DNA of 64,000 bases. It comes from Bacillus sp. SA1-12. GTDB lineage: Bacteria; Bacillota; Bacilli; Bacillales; Bacillaceae. The DNA is taken from assembly GCF_000981385.1 (NCBI RefSeq), contig NZ_LATZ01000128.1, positions 1 through 64,000 on the forward strand, given 5' to 3'. Made by a program: the position numbers and the translations under genes. This document shows positions 17,793 through 25,143 of this stretch, piece by piece (the first letter of the stretch is position 1; every line of letters starts with the position of its first letter). The notes under the pieces are model-generated. The model searched no databases, was not told the DNA's origin, and was given only the letters and a program-made list of their open reading frames with translations.

Positions 17793-18509
17793 ATGGATAC
17801 AGAATTATTTCATTCAAGTCTAGCGGAGAAGGGGATTGTTCTTTCTCCGCAACAAATGGACCAATTTGAGTTATACTTCAACTTATTAGTTGAGTGGAAC
17901 GAGAAGATGAACTTAACGTCGATCACAGACAAAAAAGAGGTCTATTTAAAGCATTTTTATGATTCAATATCGGCTTCATTTTATTTCGGCTTCTCAAAGC
18001 CGCTTTCTATTTGTGACGTAGGAGCTGGTGCGGGCTTTCCAAGTATACCGCTGAATATTTGTTTCCCTGATCTCAAAGTTTCGATTGTGGATTCATTGCA
18101 AAAAAGAATTAATTTCCTCACACATCTGACAAATGAATTGGGCTTGAAAAATGTTCATTTGTTCCATGATCGTGCGGAAACATTTGGTCAAGATAAAAGC
18201 AAAAGGGAATCATTTGATGTCGTAACAGCTAGAGCTGTTGCAAGACTTTCTGTTCTAAGTGAATTATGTCTGCCTCTAGTGAAAAAGGATGGTTACTTTA
18301 TTGCGATGAAGGCTGCAGCAGCAAAAGAGGAACTTGATGCTGGTAAAAAGGCAATTAATGTATTAGGCGGCAAGGTAAAAGAAATTCACTCATTTGATCT
18401 CCCGCTGGAAAAAAGTGAGCGAACAATCCTAGTGATAGAAAAAATAAAAGATACACCTAAAAAATATCCCAGAAAACCTGGGACGCCAAATAAGCTTCCA
18501 ATTGAGTAA
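17793..18509 (+). CDS. rsmG: 16S rRNA (guanine(527)-N7)-methyltransferase RsmG
   Basis: This S-adenosylmethionine-dependent enzyme methylates G527 of 16S rRNA; its loss gives low-level streptomycin resistance. It has 238 residues from the ATG at 17793, 7 nt after AGAAAGGG; a TTG two codons earlier is too close. The SAM-binding motif is CDVGAGAGFPSIPL, and FDVVTARAVARL is conserved. The stop codon is the first triplet of a perfect 24-bp palindrome. Confidence 0.96.
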   Translation: MDTELFHSSLAEKGIVLSPQQMDQFELYFNLLVEWNEKMNLTSITDKKEVYLKHFYDSISASFYFGFSKPLSICDVGAGAGFPSIPLNICFPDLKVSIVDSLQKRINFLTHLTNELGLKNVHLFHDRAETFGQDKSKRESFDVVTARAVARLSVLSELCLPLVKKDGYFIAMKAAAAKEELDAGKKAINVLGGKVKEIHSFDLPLEKSERTILVIEKIKDTPKKYPRKPGTPNKLPIE

Positions 18510-18530
18510 GTGTTTCATATGAAACACTTA
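18507..18530. promoter_or_regulatory. parS-like 24-bp perfect palindrome
   Basis: The core TGTTTCATATGAAACA (18511-18526) matches the parS consensus TGTTNCACGTGAAACA except at the two central base pairs (TA for CG). Four more bases on each side keep the symmetry. It has no loop and no T run, so it is unlikely to be a terminator. Position between rsmG and noc suggests a ParB or Noc family site; this is inference. Confidence 0.5.
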
Positions 18531-18615
18531 CCTGGAACTTTTAAATATTTTGCAGGAAATAATTAATGAAAAAGAGAATATTAAAAATGGTAGTTTTTAA
18601 AGGTGGTGTAGGTTC

Positions 18616-19494
18616 ATGAAGCATCCATTTTCTCGTTTTTTCGGTTTGGGAGAAAAAGAGGCAGAACAACAAATCGTCGTTGATGAAATAGAACAAGAAG
18701 CAACAACAGAGGAAGAACAACAACACAAGGAAGAGGTTAAGAAAATCCTTATTCAGGATATCGTTCCTAATCGTTTCCAGCCACGTACCGTTTTTTCAGA
18801 TGAAAAGATAGAAGAATTGGCGTTAACCATTCGTACACACGGAATTATCCAGCCAATTGTTGTTCGTGAAATAGATGGGAAATATGAGATTATTGCTGGT
18901 GAGAGACGCTGGCGTGCAGTGCAAACCCTTGGTTGGGATGAGATTCCTGCCATTGTGAAAGATTTTAATGACACTGAAACTGCGAGCGTTGCCTTAATTG
19001 AAAACCTGCAAAGGGAAGAATTATCTTCAATTGAGGAAGCAGTTGCTTATGCAAAGTTGCTAGAATTGCATAATCTTACACAAGAGGCATTAGCACAACG
19101 GCTTGGAAAAGGCCAATCGACAATAGCGAATAAGCTTCGCTTGTTAAAACTTCCGCAGGACGTACAGGATGCTCTTTTACAAAAGCTTATCACTGAGCGA
19201 CATGCAAGAGCGCTTATTCCTTTAAAAGATCCGGAAGCACAGACAAAGCTATTAGCGGAAATTATCGATAAGCAGTTAAATGTAAAACAAACAGAGGATC
19301 GAGTAGTTAAGTTATTAGAAAAAAAGAATGTAAAACCAAAACCGAAACGAAAAGCATTTAGTAGAGATACTAGAATTGCAATGAATACAATTCGTCAGTC
19401 TCTGACAATGGTAGCTGACAGCGGTGTAAAGCTGAATACGGAAGAAGAAGAGTTTGAAGAATATATTCAGTTTACGATAAAAATACCTAAATAA
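18616..19494 (+). CDS. noc: Nucleoid occlusion protein Noc
   Basis: Noc is a ParB-like CTP-dependent DNA-binding protein that blocks division over the nucleoid. It has 292 residues. The amphipathic N-terminus MKHPFSRFFGLGEKE is the membrane-binding helix of Noc. The ParB domain follows (IVPNRFQPRTVFSDEKIEEL, then ENLQREELSSIEEA), with a helix-turn-helix at LTQEALAQRLGKGQSTIANK. It is 121 nt upstream-adjacent to rsmG, as in Bacillus, and the N-terminal helix distinguishes it from Spo0J. Confidence 0.94.
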   Translation: MKHPFSRFFGLGEKEAEQQIVVDEIEQEATTEEEQQHKEEVKKILIQDIVPNRFQPRTVFSDEKIEELALTIRTHGIIQPIVVREIDGKYEIIAGERRWRAVQTLGWDEIPAIVKDFNDTETASVALIENLQREELSSIEEAVAYAKLLELHNLTQEALAQRLGKGQSTIANKLRLLKLPQDVQDALLQKLITERHARALIPLKDPEAQTKLLAEIIDKQLNVKQTEDRVVKLLEKKNVKPKPKRKAFSRDTRIAMNTIRQSLTMVADSGVKLNTEEEEFEEYIQFTIKIPK

Positions 19495-19556
19495 CATATG
19501 TTATTTTTATAGATAAATAGAAACGAAAGCAGCTCTAAAATTAATATAGCACACGA

Positions 19557-19590
19557 GGACTGGTTGCCTGGCCAGGCCTTTTTCTCATGT
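19557..19590 (+). terminator. Possible terminator after noc
   Basis: The GC-rich sequence TTGCCTGGCCAGGCC contains a 12-bp self-complementary block and is followed by TTTTTCTC. The pairing leaves little loop, so strength is uncertain. Confidence 0.4.
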
Positions 19591-19780
19591 GAAAAACAAT
19601 CTGTTCATAAAGGAAATCACCAAAAACTAGTGTTAAAAAGATAAAATTCCCTATGTAGAAAATACTATTATCGAAGAAATCCAAAAAAAGACAGACCTTT
19701 CGATTAATTTCATGATAAAATAATAAAATGGTAACAAAAAGCTATTCTATTGTTTATTCATGATGAAGGCAGGTGACATC

Positions 19781-20542
19781 GTGGGAAAAATTATTGCCAT
19801 TGCAAACCAAAAAGGGGGAGTCGGAAAGACAACGACTTCTGTAAATTTAGGTGCTTGCTTAGCATACATCGGTAAACGAGTGCTTCTCGTCGATGTTGAC
19901 CCACAAGGTAATGCAACAAGCGGTATAGGAATTGAGAAAGCCGATGTTGAACATTGCATTTATGATATTTTAGTAGATGATGTAGATGTAAAAGATGTTA
20001 TTAAACAAACAGCAGTAGAAAACTTAGATATTATTCCAGCTACAATACAGCTAGCAGGAGCAGAAATAGAGCTTGTGCCAACTATTTCCCGAGAAGTGAG
20101 ATTAAAGAGGGCACTTGAATCACTTAAACATCACTATGATTATATGATTATTGATTGCCCGCCTTCTTTGGGATTGCTAACGATTAATGCACTGACCGCA
20201 TCAGATGCCGTTTTAATCCCGGTTCAATGTGAATATTATGCATTAGAAGGGTTAAGCCAGCTATTGAATACTGTTCGACTCGTCCAGAAGCACTTAAATA
20301 CAGATTTAATGATTGAAGGTGTTCTTCTAACAATGCTGGACGCCAGAACGAATTTAGGTATTCAGGTCATCGAAGAAGTAAAAAAGTATTTCCAAGATAA
20401 GGTTTATAAGACGATTATTCCTAGAAATATTCGTTTAAGTGAAGCACCAAGTCATGGTCAACCAATTATCATTTATGACCCAAGATCCAGAGGAGCAGAA
20501 GTTTACTTAGATTTGGCAAAGGAAGTGGTTGTTAGTGGCTAA
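19781..20542 (+). CDS. soj: Chromosome-partitioning ATPase Soj (ParA)
   Basis: Soj is the ParA-type ATPase of the chromosome-partition system and regulates DnaA. It has 253 residues from the GTG at 19781, which gives MGKIIAIANQKGGVGKTTT like Bacillus Soj; upstream ATGs add residues without a ribosome site. The deviant Walker A is KGGVGKTTTSVN, with further motifs LLVDVDPQGNATSG and IIDCPPSLGLLT. It overlaps spo0J by 8 nt, so the two are coupled. Confidence 0.97.
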   Translation: MGKIIAIANQKGGVGKTTTSVNLGACLAYIGKRVLLVDVDPQGNATSGIGIEKADVEHCIYDILVDDVDVKDVIKQTAVENLDIIPATIQLAGAEIELVPTISREVRLKRALESLKHHYDYMIIDCPPSLGLLTINALTASDAVLIPVQCEYYALEGLSQLLNTVRLVQKHLNTDLMIEGVLLTMLDARTNLGIQVIEEVKKYFQDKVYKTIIPRNIRLSEAPSHGQPIIIYDPRSRGAEVYLDLAKEVVVSG

Positions 20543-21386
20543 AGGCTTAGGTAAAGGGATTAATGCTTTGTTTTCACATATTGAAGCTGGACAGGATGAA
20601 ACAGTACAAGATTTAAAGTTAAAGGAAATTCGTCCCAATCCTTATCAACCACGTAAGGTTTTTGATCAGGAAGCAATCAATGAGCTAAAGGAATCAATCT
20701 TGCAACATGGAATCTTACAGCCGATTGTTGTTCGCAAGAGCATCAAAGGGTTTGAAATTGTCGTCGGAGAAAGACGCTTTCGTGCAGCAAAAGAAGCCAA
20801 GCTTTCCGTTATCCCGGCTGTAATAAGAGACTTTTCAGAACAGCAAATGATGGAATTGGCTCTATTAGAGAATCTTCAGCGGGAGGACTTAACACCAATT
20901 GAAGAAGCTCAAGCCTACCAAGCGTTAATGGAAAAGCTGAATCTTACACAAGAAGTGCTGGCAAAACGCCTAGGAAAAAGCCGACCTCATATTGCTAATC
21001 ATATTCGCTTACTTTCCCTGCCTGAAAAGATTCAACACTTTATTTCAGAAGGAAAACTTTCAATGGGGCATGGCCGTACACTTCTAGGTTTGAAGAATAA
21101 GGAAAAGCTGAATCCGTTGGTGGAAAAAATAATTCGTGAACAGTTAAATGTTCGCCAAGTGGAATTACTTGTCCAACAGTTAAATAACGTTCCACGTGAA
21201 ACAAAAAAGAAAAAGCCTGAAAAGGATGTTTTTATAAGAGAGCGTGAAACATACTTACAGGAGTATTTTGGCACATCTGTTACGATCAGAAAACAAAAGA
21301 AAAAAGGGAAAATTGAAATTGAGTTCTTTTCACAGGATGATTTGGAACGTATTTTAGAACTATTGCAATCGCAGCAATCATCTTAA
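20535..21386 (+). CDS. spo0J: Chromosome-partitioning protein Spo0J (ParB)
   Basis: Spo0J is a CTPase that loads at parS, spreads as a clamp and recruits SMC. It has 283 residues from the GTG at 20535 (MAKGLGKGINALFS), whose ribosome site GGAAGTGG lies inside soj. The CTP-binding motifs are VVGERRFRAAK and ENLQREDLTPIEEAQAY. The helix-turn-helix is LTQEVLAKRLGKSRPHIANH. The C-terminal dimer region ends KKKGKIEIEFFSQDDLERIL. A parS site lies within the gene. Confidence 0.97.
   Translation: MAKGLGKGINALFSHIEAGQDETVQDLKLKEIRPNPYQPRKVFDQEAINELKESILQHGILQPIVVRKSIKGFEIVVGERRFRAAKEAKLSVIPAVIRDFSEQQMMELALLENLQREDLTPIEEAQAYQALMEKLNLTQEVLAKRLGKSRPHIANHIRLLSLPEKIQHFISEGKLSMGHGRTLLGLKNKEKLNPLVEKIIREQLNVRQVELLVQQLNNVPRETKKKKPEKDVFIRERETYLQEYFGTSVTIRKQKKKGKIEIEFFSQDDLERILELLQSQQSS
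21188..21203. promoter_or_regulatory. parS site inside spo0J
   Basis: CGTTCCACGTGAAACA matches the Bacillus subtilis parS TGTTCCACGTGAAACA at 15 of 16 positions, including the invariant CACGTG centre. In Bacillus subtilis a parS site also lies inside spo0J. It encodes VPRETKK in frame, so sequence and protein are both conserved. Confidence 0.9.
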
Positions 21387-21408
21387 ATTGAATTTCTTGT
21401 TTAGAAAC

Positions 21409-21438
21409 CACTGGCTCTTTGTCGAGTCAGTCTTTTTT
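21409..21438 (+). terminator. Terminator of soj-spo0J
   Basis: ACTGGCTC and GAGTCAGT form an 8-bp stem with one G-T pair and a 6-nt loop, followed by C and six T. Confidence 0.85.
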
Positions 21439-21539
21439 ATGCACGAAACGTTACAGAAACAAAGCACAATACTTTTTCTGCCTGTTTTAGAAAAAACGAA
21501 TGCAAAATATTTGGAAGACATCAGAAAGGTGGAAAACAG

Positions 21540-22241
21540 TTGGTTTTATTAGGAAGTATTATTAATGCAATAGGAATAATCGCTGGAACCCTGCTTGGTT
21601 TATTCCTTAGAAGAATACCAGAGAGAATGAAAGAAACGGTCATGATAGCAATTGGCCTTTCAGTAGTCATTCTTGGAATTGATATGGCATTAAAAAGTGA
21701 TAATTTTTTTATTGTAATTGTTAGTTTAGTAGTAGGTACAGTAATAGGTGAATGGTTACGGATAGAAGATTATTTGCATCATGCTGGAAATTTCCTTGAG
21801 CGAAAATTAGGCAAATCAGAGAGCGGGAATATTGCTCAAGGCTTTGTAACAGCAACCTTAATTTTTGTTGTTGGAGCAATGGCTATTGTAGGTGCACTTG
21901 ATAGTGGTTTAAGACAGGATCATGCGGTACTTTTAACAAAATCAATGATCGACAGCTTTACAAGTATTGTATTAGCAAGCACACTTGGGATAGGGGTCTT
22001 ATTCTCAGCGGTTCCAGTCTTTATTTATCAGGGTGGCATTTCATTATTTGCAAATGTCATTCATCAATTTCTATCAGAATCACTCTTAGACGTATTAATT
22101 GCTGAGCTAACTGCAACAGGCGGTGTGCTTATCTTTGCAATTGGAATTAATATGCTTGGTATTAAACAAATTAGAGTGGCAAATCTTCTGCCGAGTATTT
22201 TAATTGTTATAATTATTGTTTTATTACAATATTATTTTTGA
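21540..22241 (+). CDS. DUF554 family integral membrane protein
   Basis: This 233-residue protein is very hydrophobic, with about seven predicted spans: IINAIGIIAGTLLGLFL, MIAIGLSVVILGIDMAL, FFIVIVSLVVGTVIG, FVTATLIFVVGAMAIVG, FTSIVLASTLGIGVLF, LTATGGVLIFAIGINML and the C-terminal LPSILIVIIIVLLQYYF. The pattern matches the DUF554 (YdfK/YqgA-like) family, whose function is not established. The TTG start at 21540 has AGAAAGGTGG upstream. It stands alone between spo0J and a terminator. Confidence 0.85.
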   Translation: MVLLGSIINAIGIIAGTLLGLFLRRIPERMKETVMIAIGLSVVILGIDMALKSDNFFIVIVSLVVGTVIGEWLRIEDYLHHAGNFLERKLGKSESGNIAQGFVTATLIFVVGAMAIVGALDSGLRQDHAVLLTKSMIDSFTSIVLASTLGIGVLFSAVPVFIYQGGISLFANVIHQFLSESLLDVLIAELTATGGVLIFAIGINMLGIKQIRVANLLPSILIVIIIVLLQYYF

Positions 22242-22249
22242 GAATTATA

Positions 22250-22281
22250 GATACACTGCATATAAAATGCAGTGTTTTTTT
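22250..22281 (+). terminator. Terminator of the DUF554 gene
   Basis: ACACTGCAT and ATGCAGTGT form a perfect 9-bp stem with a short loop, followed by seven T. Confidence 0.88.
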
Positions 22282-22296
22282 ATTTTTAGAATGAAA

Positions 22297-22920
22297 TTAG
22301 TTAATAATAGTATTTTGTTCAGCAAACAGGCTGTCTAGGACTGTACGACGTTTTTCTACATATCTTTTTTCAGATTCAATTAAACCTTTAGAAATGACCT
22401 CAGCCATACTCATAACAAGATGTAAGCGAGTGTTCTGCAAGACAAAAAATTCCATAAACCCGCTAACATTTACAATGCCTGTGATGTGCATATTCCCAAC
22501 CGCCGGCAGATCCTTATTCACTCCGGCACCAGGTTTAATTGAGCCTTCTGCAACTTGGACGAAGCCAATACTGTTTAACCGACCCAAACATGCATCAATT
22601 GCAATAATAAATGGATTTTTATGTTTCTCTTTAATAAAATCCAAGGTTTCTTTTAAATTAACAGCATGTACAGGATCCTTCAGAGTACCGTAGACATGGA
22701 AATGTGATAATTCCTGTTGAATGTTATAGCCTATAAGCGGACCTAAACAATCTCCTGTTGAACGATCTGTTCCAATACAGACGATCACAATAGGCTTTAT
22801 TGTGAGCTTTGGCAAATGTTCATTAATATGATTTGATATAATTTCGATCGCTTGCTGATCTTCATAATGAATTCGGTCTTGCTTTTTATCAGATTGAAAA
22901 AGTCCGGACTTTAGATTCAT
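22297..22920 (-). CDS. yyaC: YyaC family germination-protease-like protein (DUF1256)
   Basis: This 207-residue protein matches YyaC, a sporulation-associated protein related in fold to the spore protease GPR. Visible motifs are VCIGTDRSTGDCLGPLIGY, AIDACLGR and GAGVNKDLPAVG. The ATG at 22920 was chosen because GGGAGTGA lies 6 nt before it; the longer frame adds an unlikely tyrosine-rich leader. It is the only minus-strand gene in this stretch and occupies the yyaC position next to spo0J. A precise substrate is not known. Confidence 0.9.
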   Translation of the reverse strand: MNLKSGLFQSDKKQDRIHYEDQQAIEIISNHINEHLPKLTIKPIVIVCIGTDRSTGDCLGPLIGYNIQQELSHFHVYGTLKDPVHAVNLKETLDFIKEKHKNPFIIAIDACLGRLNSIGFVQVAEGSIKPGAGVNKDLPAVGNMHITGIVNVSGFMEFFVLQNTRLHLVMSMAEVISKGLIESEKRYVEKRRTVLDSLFAEQNTIIN

Positions 22921-23018
22921 AGAATTCACTCCCACATCATAGTAGTAACAGTATACGGAAGAATGTTCATTTCTATACATCTTCGTTTCAATTAGGAAAG
23001 GCTTAAGAGGTGAGAGAA

Positions 23019-23782
23019 ATGAGGTCAGGGTTAAAATGAATGTTTTTAAATTAAGGATGATTACCAGGTCAGGACATGCTTCTGGCTATGAATATTTGGG
23101 TATGAAGGCGGACTTATTTGTATTTTAACTTAATCATCATCGCTGTGTAGGTTATTATGAAAATAAGTTATGAAGAGAGAGTTAATCAGTTTTTCCAGGA
23201 TTAGAAAGATTAGTAGGCAGAAAACTTTCCTATGTTAATGATGTTTTGATTTGAATTTATCTTTTTAGCCACTACCATTGTAATGAACACTGGAGGCAGT
23301 GCTGCCTTTTTAAACCTCATTAGTACCATTTGGGAAGAAATCCTATATTTTTAACCGTATGAGTGCTTCTCTTCTTAGGTAATATAAATGGGATCATTAG
23401 ACTCAATGTTTTTTATTATTCCAATGCTAGTATTGGGACAGGCTTCAACCGTTACGTTAGTTCATTAATATAATGCCGGCTAATCTTCAATCGGCAAGGG
23501 AATGAAAAGACCTTATGGAAGCAAAAGTAGCTAGTATCAAGAACGGCATTGTATAAGGTCTCATTTCGTTTCTTTACAATGAGACATTGGCCCAAATGGC
23601 AGATAATTTAGCTGAATTTAAAATTCCACTATTCTCTATTTTAAATGATTCCATTTACCAGCTTTGGCTTTTCTCATCTTGTTGCTATTTTATACCCACT
23701 ATATGGGTTAATTAACCTTTATCTTATTGTATCCATATTACTTTTCCAATCACAGGCTGCTGTCATACGTGAAAAGCGTTAA
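23019..23782 (+). pseudogene. Decayed YkvI-like membrane protein gene
   Basis: No intact frame spans this region, yet a ribosome site (GAGGTGAG) and ATG at 23019 are present. Fragments in different frames line up as one membrane protein: MRSGLK, HASGYE, VIMKISYEE, TTIVMNTGGSAAFLN, GNINGIIRLN then FIIPMLVLG, NETLAQMADNLAEFKIPLFS, and YPLYGLINLYLIVSILL ending at the TAA at 23780-23782. At least six frameshifts or stops are needed to join them. The order and content recall YkvI-type transporters of Bacillus, from memory. A strong terminator remains directly downstream. The number of lesions excludes a sequencing artefact. Confidence 0.7.
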
Positions 23783-23788
23783 AATAGG

Positions 23789-23853
23789 AAAGACTGACTC
23801 TAAGATTATCGATTTTAAGAAATGGATAATCTTTGCCTGAGTCAGTCTTTTTT
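23789..23853 (+). terminator. Long terminator hairpin after the YkvI remnant
   Basis: AAGACTGACTC (23790-23800) pairs with GAGTCAGTCTT (23839-23849), and an inner arm pair AAGATTATC / GATAATCTT extends the hairpin. A T run follows. It probably served the now decayed gene. Confidence 0.85.
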
Positions 23854-24032
23854 TGGTATATAATAAGCAAGTACACTAATGAAAAAGGTAATATTTTAGT
23901 GCTGCTTTATCAAATTTCCTTTTTTAAATGAGTGTTATGATAGAGTATAATAAGCTATGAAAATAGGGTATTTAATGTTTATTTCAGCAAGGTAGCTCAT
24001 TGAAAAATAGATTAGTGAAAAGGGTGATAAGA

Positions 24033-24902
24033 TTGAACATCATTGAAGATTTATGGAAGGATTTTTATCAGTATATTACAAATGCAGAACTATGGTTAAA
24101 TATTGGACAAGGACTTTTGAAGATTGTTCTTGTTCTGGTCATTTCATCTGTATTTATTCGAATCGGAAAGCTTGCCATTGGCAAAATCTTTTTATTCCGT
24201 GGGAAATCACCTATTCGTATTTCTGAAAGAAGAGAAAATACACTTGCAAAATTATTGGAAAATATTTTAACATATGTTGTTTATTTCGTAGCTATTATCA
24301 TGGTGCTGGAGACATTAACAATAAATGTTGGTGCCTTGCTTGCTGGAGCGGGAATTGTTGGACTTGCAGTTGGGTTTGGCGCACAAAGTCTTGTAAAGGA
24401 TATTATTACAGGATTCTTTATTATTTTTGAGGACCAATTCTCTGTTGGAGATCATATTCGTGTAGGAAACTTTGAGGGAACAGTAGAAGAAATTGGACTA
24501 AGAACAACGAAAATTAAAAATTGGACTGGAGAGCTTCATATTTTGCCAAATGGCAACATTACAGAGGTTACAAATTTTTCCATTCATAATAGTATGGCTG
24601 TTGTTGATATCAGCATTGCATATGAAACTGACATACCTGAGGCTGAACGAGTTATTCAGGAATTATTAGATGAAGTTCCAGATAAATATGAGGGGATTGT
24701 AAAACCTCCTGAGCTCCTTGGTATCCAAACTTTAGGAGCTTCAGAGGTTATCATGCGCGTTGTTTGTGAAGTGGAGCCAATGCGTCATTTTGCTATCGCA
24801 AGAATGCTGCGTAAAGATATTAAGTTACGTTTGGATCAACATGGAATTGAAATTCCATATCCTAAAATGGTTATGTTTAACAAAAAAGAACAAGTTGGTT
24901 AA
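24033..24902 (+). CDS. MscS family mechanosensitive channel
   Basis: This small-conductance mechanosensitive channel releases solutes on hypo-osmotic shock. It has 289 residues from the TTG at 24033, which has AAGGGTGA upstream; a TTG at 24000 is the alternative. Three membrane spans are seen: IVLVLVISSVFIRIGKL, ILTYVVYFVAIIMVL, and the pore helix with GAGIVGLAVGFGAQSLVKD. The beta domain follows (DQFSVGDHIRVGNFEGTVEE) and then HILPNGNITEVTN. yyzM starts 16 nt downstream. Confidence 0.93.
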   Translation: MNIIEDLWKDFYQYITNAELWLNIGQGLLKIVLVLVISSVFIRIGKLAIGKIFLFRGKSPIRISERRENTLAKLLENILTYVVYFVAIIMVLETLTINVGALLAGAGIVGLAVGFGAQSLVKDIITGFFIIFEDQFSVGDHIRVGNFEGTVEEIGLRTTKIKNWTGELHILPNGNITEVTNFSIHNSMAVVDISIAYETDIPEAERVIQELLDEVPDKYEGIVKPPELLGIQTLGASEVIMRVVCEVEPMRHFAIARMLRKDIKLRLDQHGIEIPYPKMVMFNKKEQVG

Positions 24903-24918
24903 GAGCGGAGGGGATAAT

Positions 24919-25125
24919 ATGATTGAAAAGGAATTTGGACTAAATGATATTGTTGAAATGAAGAAGCAGCACCCATGCGGAACAAATCGCTGGAAAATAA
25001 TCCGGTTAGGGATGGATATTCGAATTAAATGCGAAGGCTGTGGCCATAGTGTCCTCATTCCTCGAAAAGAGTTCACAAGAAAGATGAAAAAAGTACTTGT
25101 CAAACATGTAGAGTCAAATGAGTAA
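24919..25125 (+). CDS. yyzM: DUF951 protein YyzM
   Basis: This 68-residue protein has the DUF951 pattern: LNDIVEMKKQHPCGTNRWKI, IRIKCEGCGHSVLIPRKEF, ending KKVLVKHVE. The three cysteines (HPCG and CEGC) may bind metal. GGAGGGG precedes the ATG. A longer frame beginning inside the mscS gene is rejected. It is conserved beside ychF in Bacillus; the function is unknown. Confidence 0.88.
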   Translation: MIEKEFGLNDIVEMKKQHPCGTNRWKIIRLGMDIRIKCEGCGHSVLIPRKEFTRKMKKVLVKHVESNE

Positions 25126-25143
25126 GGTGAAGGGATAGAGGCA

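Noticed and set aside
18507..18530. Terminator of mnmG-rsmG
   Set aside because: The palindrome has no loop and no T run; a protein-binding site is more likely.
24760..24918. Upstream extension of yyzM within mscS
   Set aside because: It is the out-of-frame shadow of mscS; the true ATG at 24919 follows GGAGGGG.
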